Shown here piece after piece: positions 23,261 through 33,717 of a stretch of 64,000 nucleotides of DNA. Source of the stretch: Halichoerus grypus. Lineage: Eukaryota; Chordata; Mammalia; Carnivora; Phocidae. The notes under the pieces are model-generated. The model ran no database searches. It saw only the letters and a program-made list of their open reading frames with translations, and had not been told where the DNA came from. The DNA lies in assembly GCF_964656455.1 (NCBI RefSeq), contig NC_135717.1, positions 147,388,308 to 147,452,307 of the forward strand, written 5' to 3'. A program made the position numbers and the translations under genes. Within the stretch, counting starts at the first letter, position 1; the number at the start of each line of letters is the position of its first letter.

Positions 23261-26150
23261 TAAGAAAAATTCTAAAGGCTAAAATTTTTTTAAATTTCAA
23301 TCAAAGCATAATTTCTAGTAAGCAGCCAAATATTTGTTGAAGAGAAGATTTTTTTCTTAATAAAATAATACATTGTGGTATCTAATTCTTAGGTTGAAAC
23401 ATTTGAAATTTCTGATATTCAAAAGTCTATAATTTGCAAAAAGAAACAATTTCATATGTTTAACCTAGTAATTATTAAACATGCTTTAAAAAAAGGAAAG
23501 ATGCTTTTATGTATATATCTTTCGCTGATTTAATTTTTTGCCCAAGTGTCCTGCCAATTATTCTTTTTTACCACAATTAACCACCAAATCCATATATTTC
23601 TGCCTATGTAACTATGTTGAGTTAAACATTTAACTCTGTTAATAATTTTTTTCTGAACTTAAGTGATCTCACTTTGCTTACTCTTTAGACCTGGGATGGT
23701 TACATTTCTAAGATTTGGTGAGAAACATGAATTTAAGTGTGGAATATAATTTACAATTGGTAAGACTTTACACAAAGATAATATTTTCCCCCAAAAAACA
23801 GAAATCACTTCATGGGAACTTCTATTTCTAGGTTCTGTTTAGTTTACCTCAAACTTTTAAAGTATCTGGCTTCATTAACACTTGTAAAATGTGGAAAATA
23901 TACCTTGCTCTCATATTTCAATGGTTAGTCAGAAGAAAAATGAATGATGTTTAAACTAAGTTTTAATTATTGGGTAAAAATTGCTAAAATAACTTAGGGA
24001 ATATCAAAATCATGATCATGCAACTACAACCTTTCAGAAGAAAATGGTATATGAGGACATTTTTCATAAATATTCAAAGTTGTGTTCATATATTCTTTCT
24101 CTTTAATCAATTTTTATTTCATCATGATTAAAATCTATTGTGGAATAAATAATGAAGAACAGTGACACATTAGCATAAAATAAGTACCATGGACAGAATT
24201 ACAGAAGAGAATTGTAGCCTAGTTTCAACTTGGTGAGAGAATGTCCTCCAAAATTATATGTTCCCTCAAAAGAGCTTGGTTAAAAGGTGGTTTATGCTCT
24301 TAAATTACCAACTGTACTTGAAAGAATATTTACAAAGGAGAATTTTACTCTTACTGAATTAAAATTGCATAGCATGAAGTAAGATTGCTGCACACAAGAA
24401 GGACAAAGAGATTCTTCAATATTAACTATGGGTTAGCAATATATAATCCTAAAATATAATATTCTGGGTCACACATATCAACAAAATGACTATTAATGGC
24501 AAAATGTGACTGGGATTTTTTATTGCTTCTAATCTAAGCTTTATTTTTATTTTTTTAAATAAAATTAATTAAGTTCCCTGACGAGATGTTTCACGAGGCA
24601 TGCACCCAAACTAATTAAGCCTGTTTTCTTAGGGATTTATAACTTATGGTTGATTGACTTTGTAACTGAATTACATACTAATCTTCTAGCTTTATAACCC
24701 GTGATATTTTTGGCTGTACAATATTCCTTTTACCAGATAATATCTTTAGGAATGTGTTCACAGAAACTATTGTTACTCCAGAGTACAGACTTAAAATAAC
24801 CTCATTGTTGGAACAACGCTCAACATTATAGCAATAGAAATGCTTCATGTGAAGAGAAGCCCTATTAGGCCAATGTTACAATACATCCTGGCCACAACCA
24901 TAATCAGACTTTCAGCCATTCAAAGGCAGGTAATATAGGTGCATATAATCAAGTCACAGAGGAATAATTACAGTGAAATGAATGTATAAGTAGTAATACA
25001 AACCTTCCTGGACCTGATATCATGGTTTTAAAGTAGTTGTGATAATTGAGAGGGCCAAAATACCTAGCGTTTCCAGCTATTGAAAATATAAATGTTTTAT
25101 ATAATATCATCTTGAACCTTTATACACAAAAGCTATAGAAATCTGTTATCCCATGCCAGGAATTTAATAATAAAAATGCCCTGGTTTAAAAAGCGTAAGA
25201 TCAGGTTTTTCCTTTCTATTTAAATTGTAAAAATATACTAAATCTAAGATTACCTGAAATATTATGTTTTAAATTTTGCTCTGCTTATTAATTCATTCTA
25301 GTAGCCCTCTGCTTATTACAATTTGAATGTGCCCTCTCCTGTGGAATATCAACACTTTCTTACTTGGACTACCAATTATAAACTCTATAGAGATTAGGTA
25401 GATTGTAGTTACATAGTTCTTGTATATATACCATTTATTTTAGTTTAGCTCATTAATTAAGCTCTATTAATTAAAGTCTAGCTCTGTTGTCTAGGCCTGC
25501 TCTCTATTTTCAGCACGGAAGAGTCCTTATGTTCCTATTTCCACATTTCACTTTCAACGCCCACTCCCAGGTTCCATCTAAAATATTACTATCATTTCCA
25601 CCTCAGTGAAAGAAAAATAAGGCCTTTTCTAACTGCCTACGCACATTAAGTCCAAGGAAAAATTACAAAAACCCTGACCTGGTAATTAATCTTCTGGGTT
25701 CAGCTTAAAGATCTGTAGTTCCATTAGTGTGTTTGAGTCTTTCACTTTGTGAGACAGAGAGAAAAAAGACGAAAACAAACAAAAAAACCTTTAGCTGTCT
25801 GGAAAGCATATACCTCTTCAGGCTTTCCAATCTTCTTTCAAATAAACAAGAGACAAACTCAGACTGCTAAAAAAAAAAAAAAAACAAACTGCAAAATGTG
25901 AAATTGCCTTCACTCTTTCTTATTGCAAGTTAAAGATTTGATAGTCATCTGCGCACCAATTAAGAAACAGAATAGGGAAGTGTATGAGCTTAGTTCCAGT
26001 TAAGGGTAAACGACTGAAGACTCCTGCTATTTTATGCTATTTTAACTTCTAGATCAATAAAGAAGAGTGTGTCTATCAGGAAGCCTAGCCTTGCCACCAC
26101 CAACAGTCATATAGCACAAACACTTATACATGAAACAAAAGGTCACATCA
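23261..26150. other. 2.9 kb repeat-poor AT-rich block
   Basis: The longest stretch in which I recognise no interspersed repeat. AT-rich, with many TAATTA-type motifs (e.g. 24565-24610, 25450-25480). No frame reaches 60 codons. It could hold non-coding conserved or regulatory sequence, but nothing visible proves that. Confidence 0.45.
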
Positions 26151-26184
26151 ACACACACACACACACACACACACATACACACAG
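26151..26184 (+). repeat. (CA)n microsatellite
   Basis: About fourteen uninterrupted CA units, followed by TACACACAG. Standard slippage repeat. Confidence 0.95.
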
Positions 26185-26219
26185 CCAGTCATCACTATTA
26201 GCTGTGCCACTAAATATTT

Positions 26220-26310
26220 GGGGTTTTTTTTAATTGTGGCAAAATATACCTAAGATTTATTGTATTAACAATTTTTAAGTGTAACCATTTGCTTTGATAG
26301 ACTTTTATTT
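26220..26310 (-). mobile_element. Old L1 3' fragment (antisense)
   Basis: Poly-T then TTGTGGCAAAATATACCT and AACAATTTTTAAGTGTAACC, matching the reversed end of old L1M elements. Confidence 0.6.
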
Positions 26311-26754
26311 GAAAGGATCTAAACTGTCAAATATGACTTCATAAAAAGTCCCTTTTCCTGCCTTGAGACATGTTTGCCACCTCCAAGTAACAGACGAGAT
26401 CTAACGAGGTGTGCAGTATGACTTAGACAAGAAAGCTGCTCTGATTTGGGCTTCTTGTTGTTTATACTTTATTATTCATTCAGACTGAGAGCCTACATGA
26501 CATAATTTTGTTCTTCAACCAATTGTATCCCATAAATCCATAACTCTAAATGTATTCATAATAAGCGATCAATACAGACCAGATAAATCCCAACAAAAAC
26601 ATTCTTAGATAATGACTCCTTGATTATCGCTATGCTAGCAAATGGCAATGCAGTGTTGGCAAGGAGGTCTAGTCAAAGTCAAAAGTGCCTATCGCATCCC
26701 TGATGAATTGCTGCCAACTCTTCTCTTCCCATAGAATCACATGAAAGTTACACA

Positions 26755-26920
26755 TCCATACTTTGGCATCAGATAGCGGAGTTCAAATCCAGACCCACTG
26801 CTTATTAGCTGTTTGACTTTGGGCAAGTTGCATAATTTCTGAAAGGCTTCATGCCTAATTTGTGAAGTGAGAGAAATACTTAGCTCATAAAGCTATTGAT
26901 GGTTAAATGAGGTAACCTCA
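26755..26920 (+). mobile_element. MIR SINE, split by an L1
   Basis: MIR phrases: AGCGGAGTTCAAATCCAGAC, CTGCTTATTAGCTGTTTGAC, TTGGGCAAGTTGCATAATTT, and GATGGTTAAATGAGGTAA. The sequence then breaks into the L1. Its tail may resume at 29923 (TAATACAGTGCTTTCAAC). Confidence 0.75.
26905..26920 (+). repeat. 5' TSD of the upstream L1
   Basis: AAATGAGGTAACCTCA here matches AAATGACTTAATCTCA at 29907-29922 at 13 of 16 positions. The pair brackets the L1 at 26921-29906 and shows one insertion event. Confidence 0.65.
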
Positions 26921-27848
26921 GTTAGCTGGGAAGACAGCAGATTAAGAGGACCCTAGGTTCACCCGGTCCCACAAATACAACTAGATAATACTCACATCTG
27001 TGTAAAAAACCCAGAAAATGACCCAAAGACTGGCAGAATAAACTCTGTAAGTAAAGGCAGAGAAGAGGCCAGATCAAAGAAGGTAGGAAGGGTGAAGATG
27101 TAGTCTGGGAGCAAAATAGACCATGGCTGTTCATGGTAGGGAGGGAGCCTATGGTGTAGAGAAAGGCAGAAAACAGACTTTCACACTGGGGAGCCCAGGA
27201 ATGGAGAGGATGAATCCCTATAATATTTACCTTTGAACATGAGAGGGGTCGCATTTCCTAAGTTCTTACAACCAATGGGACTTAAAGCTTAGAATTTTAA
27301 AAATTGGCAGTCTGTGCTCTGGGAAAGTCCAGAAAGTGTTAGGAAATGGAGTCTCCACCTTAAAGAGGCAGTGTGACAAACAGCCCATTCAGGTATAGCC
27401 TAGAACAAGCAGTTGGAAAAACACCAGGGCAGACAGGAAGGAGAGCAATATCCTGGCCTGGAGAGACACCAGGAGACCCTTTCAGGTAAAAGGAGCTGGC
27501 AGGCACCATTTTCTTCCCCCCCCACCAGTGTAAACAACCACCACTTGTGGGAACCAGCTCAGCACTGACACTTGCTATCTAACTTGCTTGTACCAAGCCC
27601 CACCCATGAGCTTCAGTAATTTTTGCCCTTCTCAGTCATGCTCACCTCAGTCCCAGCACTGCTGGCCCTTCCCCCAGAAGACTGCTGCAAATCCTGCCAA
27701 TACTACATCTCCCAACCTGCAGATTGTGTGAGACCTCAGTTCTGGTGGCAGCAGGGGCAGGTCTCATTTCACTAGCAGACCACTGCACACCTTGGTAAAA
27801 TGCACCAGCCCCTGCTGGGGACCAAACACTGCCCACAATAGGCAAATA

Positions 27849-27969
27849 GGCCCAAACAAAACAATTGGCATAGTTGGCAGCCCAACCCTAACCAGTAATA
27901 ATTAAAATTGGTCAGTGCTTCAGGATATACTATACTCTATGCCAAATTTGAAATATAGGTTGGTAAATT
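27849..27969 (+). mobile_element. ERV LTR end/leader segment inside L1 5' UTR
   Basis: These 121 bases align without gaps to 31577-31697 of the downstream ERV with eight substitutions by hand count. The piece covers the last 15 bases of the LTR, the primer-binding site TGGCATAGTTGGCAG and about 90 bases of leader. L1 5' UTR sequence lies on both sides (before: CCAAACACTGCCCACAATAG; after: TCTGCAGACAACTGGACTG). See findings. Confidence 0.88.
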
Positions 27970-28190
27970 GTCTCTCTGCAGACAACTGGACTGAAAGAAA
28001 AAGAGGCCAAGACTCAACAGCAGAGCACATACAGCACACATAGGAGACACTCCCTGAAGCTCCAGCCCCTGGGGAGCAGGGGACACTGCATTGCAGGGCA
28101 CTATAGGACCTCGTCTTCATAAGGCTATTATCATTAAGAGCAAGAGAAGTAACTGACTTTCCTAACACAGAAACAGACATAGAAAGTCAG

Positions 28191-29462
28191 TTGCATGCTC
28201 ATGGGTTGGAAGAACAAATATTGTTAAAATGTCTACACGACCCAAAGCAATCTACAGATTTAATTCAATCTCTATCAAAATACCACAGCTTTTTCACAGA
28301 ACTAGAACAAATAATCCTAAAATTTATATGGAACCATAAAAGACCTCAGATAGCCAAAGCAATCTTGAAAAAGAAAAAGCAAAACTGGAAGTACACAATT
28401 CCAAATTTCAAATTGTATTTACAAAGTGGTGGTAATAAAACAGTATGGTACTTATAGTAATAAAACTGTATGATACTGGCATGAAAATAGACACACAGGT
28501 CAATAGAGTAGAACAGAAAACCCAGAAATAAGCCCACAATTATATGGTCAATCTTTGAGAAAGGAGAAATGAATATACAATGGGAAAAAGACAGTTTTTT
28601 CAACAAATAATGTTGGGAAACTGGAGAGCCTCATGCAAATGAATGAAACTGGACCACTTTCTTCTACCATACACAAAAATAAACCCAAAATGGTTTTTAA
28701 AGATCTAAATGTAAGACCTCAAATCATAAAAATCCTTAAAGAGAACACAGGCAGTAATTTCTCTGACATCAGCCAGAGCAACATTTTTCTAGATATGTCT
28801 CCTGAGACAAGGGAAACAAAAGCAAAAATGAACTATTGAGACCATCAAGATAAAAAGCTTTTGCACAGCAAAGGAAAAAAAATCAACAAAACTAAAAGGT
28901 TATCTATGTAATGGGAGAAGATATTTGCAAATGACATACCCAATAAAGGGTTAGTATCCAAAATATATAAGAACTGATAAAACTTAATACTCAAATGACA
29001 AAGAATCCAATTAAAAAATGGGCAGGAGCATGGACAGATATTTTTCCAAAAAAAGATATTCAGATGGCCAACAGACACATGAAAAGATATTCAACATCAC
29101 TCATCATCAGGGAAATGCAAATCAAAACTACAATGAGATATCACCTCACACCTATTAAAATGGCTAAAATCAAAACCAGAAGAAACAACAAATGTTGGCA
29201 AAGATGTGGAGAAAAAGGAACCTTCATGCACTGTTTGGTGGGAATGCAAACTGGTGCAGCCACTGTGGAAAACAGTATGGAGGTCCCTCAAAAAATTAAA
29301 AATAGAACTACCCTACAATCCAGAAATTGCACTACTGGGTATTTACTCAAAAAATACAAAAAACTAATTCAAAAGGATACATGCACCCCTATGTTTATTG
29401 CAGCATTATTTACAATAGCCAAACTATGGAAGCAGCCCAAGTGTTCATCCACAGATAAATAA
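28191..29462 (+). pseudogene. L1 ORF2 C-terminal remnant
   Basis: Three broken frames (28191-28457, 28633-28839, 28995-29462) encode the region after the reverse transcriptase and the C-terminal domain. Visible phrases include [55 protein letters not shown] and [17 protein letters not shown], which are standard L1 ORF2p C-terminal text. In intact L1 this part binds RNA and holds a Cys-rich motif. Frameshifts and stops separate the frames, so no protein can be made. A TA/CA microsatellite follows at 29477. Confidence 0.85.
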
Positions 29463-29476
29463 AAAAGATACAGTGG

Positions 29477-29478
29477 TA

Positions 29479-29528
<50 letters not shown>

Positions 29529-29590
29529 TATATACACACACACACATATACATATATATGTGTGTATGTATATAGATAGATAGATATAAA
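29477..29590 (+). repeat. (TA)n/(CA)n/(GATA)n compound microsatellite
   Basis: About 55 bases of TA, then ACACACACAC, TGTGTGTATG and GATAGATAGATA. It sits where L1 ORF2 normally reads TGGTACATATATACAATGG, so it grew from the element's own TA/CA seed. Confidence 0.93.
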
Positions 29591-29906
29591 TATAATTTAG
29601 CCATAAAAAAACATAGATAGAGCTAAAGAGTATAAAGCTGAGGGAAATAAGTCAGTTGGAGAAAGACAAATAGCATATGATCTCATATGTGGAATTTAAG
29701 AAACAAAACAAATGAGCAAAGAAAAAAAATGAGACACACACACACACCAAGAAACAGACTTTTTAACTATAGAGAACAAACTGATGGTTAACAGAGGAGA
29801 GGTGAGTGGAGGAATGGGTAAAATAGGCGATGGGGATTAAAGAGTACACTTATCATGATGAAATAAGGTAAAATAAAATAACATAAAATAAAATGATTTA
29901 AAAAAT
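29590..29906 (+). mobile_element. L1 3' UTR and tail
   Basis: Contains GAAATAAGTCAGTTGGAGAA, GACAAATAGCATATGATCTC, GATGGGGATTAAAGAGTAC, then an (AAAAT)n tail ending at the TSD. Typical carnivore L1 3' end without a long G-rich run. Confidence 0.8.
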
Positions 29907-29922
29907 AAATGACTTAATCTCA

Positions 29923-30379
29923 TAAGATCCCTTAATACAGTGCTTTCAACAGACAGATGAAATGCACAGGTACCAATCTGTAAGATACAAACTGGGTAAA
30001 TATTTCACCAGACACACATACACATGAACAAAATTTTATAGATACAACAAAAGGTAAGTCATGCCTGCTTTTTTTCCACAGATGTATCCACATCTCCTAG
30101 AATGGTGCCTGACACATTGTTAAGCATTCATTAAAATGTTCTTGCCTATATGATAAGGTGAATGAATGAATGAATGAATGACTCTATCTTAGGGACTAAA
30201 TTCTATCCCTTTTTCTTGGTTGCTCTGAAAGAATATCTATGTTCAAATTAAAAATCTATCATGTCCATACTACATATGTATATATCAAAAACATTTAAAT
30301 TTACATAATAGTATATTTTACCATTTGATTTTACCCAATATTACATTTTTTTAAATCTGTCTTGATAAATGATTCTTAT
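29923..30379. other. Between the L1 and the ERV host; no gene
   Basis: May begin with the broken end of the MIR. Contains (GAAT)n at 30160-30181. No open frame of interest. Confidence 0.4.
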
Positions 30380-30735
30380 GTGTTATACACAGATAATAAT
30401 ATTCCATTATATGAAAAAGCTGAATTTTGTGCATTTTCCTGGACACAGATAGTGAGATTATATCTAAATTTTCTGTATTATAGGAAATTCTATTATGAAC
30501 ATCCTTGTGCATAGATCTTCGTGCATATATAAAAATGACTCTCTAAGGAATATACCATAAAAGTGAGACTGTTGGATAATATTCTTTGTTCTCAGTTTTA
30601 TTAGGTATTCCTGAAATGATTTTCTAAACTGTTATGAAAGTTTCTTTCCATAAGCAATGTATGCTAGTTTTCTTATATCACTACATACTTATACCTACTT
30701 GGTAAAACTTTTTAATTTTTTGGCAATCTAACAAT
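30380..30735 (-). mobile_element. Old L1 ORF2 (antisense), left of the ERV
   Basis: Reversed L1 ORF2/3' phrases: TATTCCATTATATGAAAAAG, TATTATGAACATCCTTGTGC, AAGTGAGACTGTTGGATAAT, TTCCATAAGCAATGTATGC. The ERV begins where this breaks. Matching old-L1 antisense text resumes right of the ERV near 49790. Confidence 0.65.
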
Positions 30736-30737
30736 TA

Positions 30738-31591
30738 CGTATTGGTTTGTTATTACTTCAAATCTACTTTTTTATGACTTAAGTGAAGTTGTTCTGAATC
30801 TAAGGGTGAATTTGTTTACATTGAGGAAACTGTGTCAGGATGTTGTTATCAACATCTGTTGTTAATAAGCACTCAGCAACTTAACTGTTGTTGGGTGCTA
30901 CTGGGGACTTACGGAGAAGAATGTAAGGAAGAGTGCCTATTATGTAATGGACATTTAAATTTTAAATACCAAGATTTGTGAGGGCTTACCAAGAGTGTCT
31001 GGTCTGGGCAAGGCTACTCTTTGCTGATCTAAATAGCTCTCTAAAGATCTTGAAACCCTTGCTCTCTTCATGGCCAGGCTTCTTGTGGTATTAAATCATG
31101 CAGTCTCGGGAAGAGAAGGGACATCCGTTCCTGCCTTGGCAAGGCTACGTCCTATGAGCGTGGTGCAAACCACGTAATGGTCTCTCGAGTAATAACTTTT
31201 ACAGCAGCCCACCTTGCCTGCCAACACCGGTGTCATTGCCTGCTAGCTGTGTGCCCCGGCATCAAGGGACCTAGGACAGCAGCCGATGCCCAGATTTTAG
31301 TTGGAAGCACTGACTTTATCAAGAACCAACTCATAGAAAGGCACACCTCAACTAAATTTGGACTTTATTTCTTTCATCTCTCCTTTTCCTGGAACAATAG
31401 TGTAATTAACCTATCATTGGTGTGGAGTATGTTATTTCTTCATTGGCCTATTAAGAAATGTTATCCTATATGCTACTGGCTTGTGAAATATTACTATTAT
31501 AAACTATAATTCCCACAGTAAACCTGTGCTAAATAAATTATTGGCAAAGACAAATCTCAGTCTCTGAGCATAATTTGGCCCAAACAAAACA
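30738..31591 (+). promoter_or_regulatory. 5' LTR
   Basis: Homologous to 48721-49755 along its whole length (start GTATTGGTTTG, inner blocks GAATCTAAGGGTGAATTTG and CTGGGCAAGGCTACTCTTTG, end CTCTGAGCATAATTTG ... AAACAAAACA). An AATAAA at 31532-31537 is a plausible poly-A signal in R. The 3' LTR starts TG and both end CA; in this 5' copy the first dinucleotide appears as CG or TA. An open frame of 110 codons (31177-31509) lies inside (see findings). Confidence 0.88.
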
Positions 31592-31593
31592 AC

Positions 31594-31611
31594 TGGCATA
31601 GTTGGCAGCCC
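31594..31611 (+). promoter_or_regulatory. Primer-binding site, tRNA-Ser type
   Basis: TGGCATAGTTGGCAGCCC begins two bases after the LTR's terminal CA. It matches the complement of a tRNA-Ser 3' end (TGGCGTAGTCGGCAG...) over 15 bases, with two changes that are both CpG decays (CG to CA and CG to TG). The match falls off after GGCAG. This is where retroviral minus-strand DNA synthesis would have started. Confidence 0.75.
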
Positions 31612-33360
31612 AATCCAAACCAGTAATAATTAAAATTGGTCAGTGCTTCAGAATATACCATACTCTATGCCAAATTAGAAATACAGGTTGATAAATTATG
31701 CTAATTTATAACTGAACAAAATCTGCTAAAGCCTGTTACTGGACTGACAAACTTTAAACTTAATATGCTATTTACCATTTATGGCTTCTTACTAAAACTA
31801 TAAACAGATAGTGAGTGGACAAAATTGATAGAGCTATTATAGTTTGGATGCTGATGTTGGTCACAGTATTTATCTTAATACTGCTTTACCATATTACAAA
31901 TGATTTGGAATACTTTATTAAGCATCTGTATAATAAAGCATGCTTTGAACACTCTTGTGAAAAGCAGAATGACAATAGTGAATATGCCTCACTCATTAAC
32001 ACTACCAAAATTATTCAAGAGGGGTTTAGGATCCCTAAGACCTACTGAAGACTTAGTCTGGACAAAACTTACAATTAAGGGAATTCCAGATGTTGGCCTG
32101 ATCACCCAACCCAGTGAGTTATAAAAAGCAAATAAGGAAGAAATTCCAGCACTCTTATTAGGAACAATCAGCAATATAGATGCAGACAGACAGAAAGGAA
32201 AGGCTAGAGCCCAAAACGTAATCTCCAAAGTAGGAAGAAACCCAGACCCTTTTATTCCTAAGAGCACCAGTCTACACCCCAAGGACAATGATGATTATTA
32301 CAACCCTTTGACTCTGGTAATTTTAACCTACTAGAAGTTAGGCCCATGAGAACAGACAGAACTACAACAAATAATAATATGGAACCAGCGTTACTGAACA
32401 GAAAGCTTATACTAGACAAGAAATGACAAAAATTAGGATGGAATTCCAACAAACTGATTTGGACACAGAAACCCAATGGCTATTAGATTTATAGTCCAAA
32501 TGAGGACCTGATCCTCACAGGAGTAGAATGTGTAACTTGGATGCATTGCCACTGATGCTAAATTTAATCAACACCTTAGAGTATTTGGAGAAAATTATAC
32601 CAATATACAAAGATCTTTGGCAGGGTAGCAACAGCCTAGAGATTAAGATGGCCTATAAGTAATATATTATCCCTATCAACATCTCCATGGACAACAGCAG
32701 GGGAAACTCCTAATATAATAATTAAATTAGGACCATTGACTATGATTTATGATATGGGACAGATACCCTCACTGCTACATGCAGAAACAACAGAACAAAT
32801 TAAAAAGTCCATCCTAAAATCTGTGCCCCTGAAGGACATAATAGCATATTTATGATATTTGCAGGTGCAAGAAACACAGGAAAACGATTTGACTTGATCA
32901 GAACAGCCAAAGAATTGAGTCAAGATAAAAGCTATGGCTTTAACACTGATGTATATAGACAAAACAGGACTACACTTAATGTAAATAGGCCTAATAGAAA
33001 CAAGCTCATAAGGTCTTCTTGGCCTAGGTGACCTAAATCATTTAGACTACTATCCTTCAATCCAAATTATAAAAACAGAAACTCAAATAGAAACCCAGAA
33101 ACTAATTACAGTGACAGAGAAACAGAAAGAACCAATATTTTAGAGGAAATAGACCTACAGAAAACAGACTCTCTAATCTATTTATGACAACTCATTCAGG
33201 AAACCTAGTCCCATTAATAGATGAGCCATCGACAAACAGAGGAGAGAAAGTCCAATGAACTCCTATAGGGACTCAGCAGACTCCATCTCCTGGCCCAAGT
33301 CAGAGACAACTACCCTTAGGTTATAGTGGCCATTTCAATTAAAAAAACAAAACAAAACAA
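31612..33360 (+). pseudogene. ERV leader and decayed gag region
   Basis: About 1.75 kb where gag should lie, between the primer site and protease. No frame is long: 31815-32048 (77 codons) encodes a strongly hydrophobic span (WMLMLVTVFILILLYHI) near its start, and overlapping frames run to 32124. Farther on, phrases such as GTQQTPSPGPSQRQLPLGY (around 33270-33330) look like the Pro/Gln-rich end of a gag-pro junction. Stops are dense, about one per 10-20 codons. No zinc knuckle is visible. The assignment as gag rests on position. Confidence 0.5.
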
Positions 33361-33369
33361 AACTTTGTA

Positions 33370-33717
33370 AATAAAAAGACTTTATATATTATTATGATAT
33401 TGGACACAGGGTCCCAAGTAACGATGATGCAGGGACAACCCAATAAGACAGGAATATCAGAAAACAATACGGTATTGATTGAAGGATTAGGAGGAAAATT
33501 AACCCCAGGAACCTGGGTGTATAGATTCATTACAATTGATGATAGACCACCAGCAAAAGCAAAGCTCCTTATAGGACCCAATTTAGAAAACATCCTGGGA
33601 ATGCATGTAATAGGACAAAATGTGAATAATAAAGACCGAAACATCCCAAATAATAACTTAACTATAGTAAAATGGACTTCAATTAAACTACACAACCCAT
33701 CTAAAATAATAAATATA
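33370..33717 (+). pseudogene. ERV aspartic protease (pro), cut by a SINE
   Basis: Reads as a retroviral aspartic protease: the active-site triad D-T-G (33403-33411) in LDTGSQVTMM, the flap-like GLGGK, and the late hydrophobic motif LLIGPNLENILGMHVIG that fits the (I/L)LGRD-type C-terminal block. In a virus this enzyme cuts Gag and Pol as a homodimer. The frame is open from 33394 until the SINE at 33718 adds foreign codons and a stop. About 100 codons survive, roughly the size of a retroviral protease. Confidence 0.85.

Larger units (their letters stand above)
26921..29906 (+). mobile_element. L1 LINE, internally deleted, with ERV insert
   Basis: One L1 insertion bounded by a diverged 16 bp TSD. 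It has about 1.1 kb of 5' UTR (26921-28187, minus a 121 bp foreign piece). It then jumps directly into the last part of ORF2 at about 28190 and runs to the 3' UTR and an A-rich tail (AAAATAAAATAAC...). ORF1, the endonuclease and most of the reverse transcriptase are absent. The 5' UTR end is recognisable by CAGACAACTGGACTGAAAG and CTATAGGACCTCGTCTTCAT. Because both ends are present, the loss is an internal deletion and not ordinary 5' truncation. It could be a deletion at microhomology or a spliced L1 RNA that was inserted. Confidence 0.8.

Noticed and set aside
29410..29604. Tyr/Ile-rich frame on the minus strand
   Set aside because: Translation of the TA/CA microsatellite.
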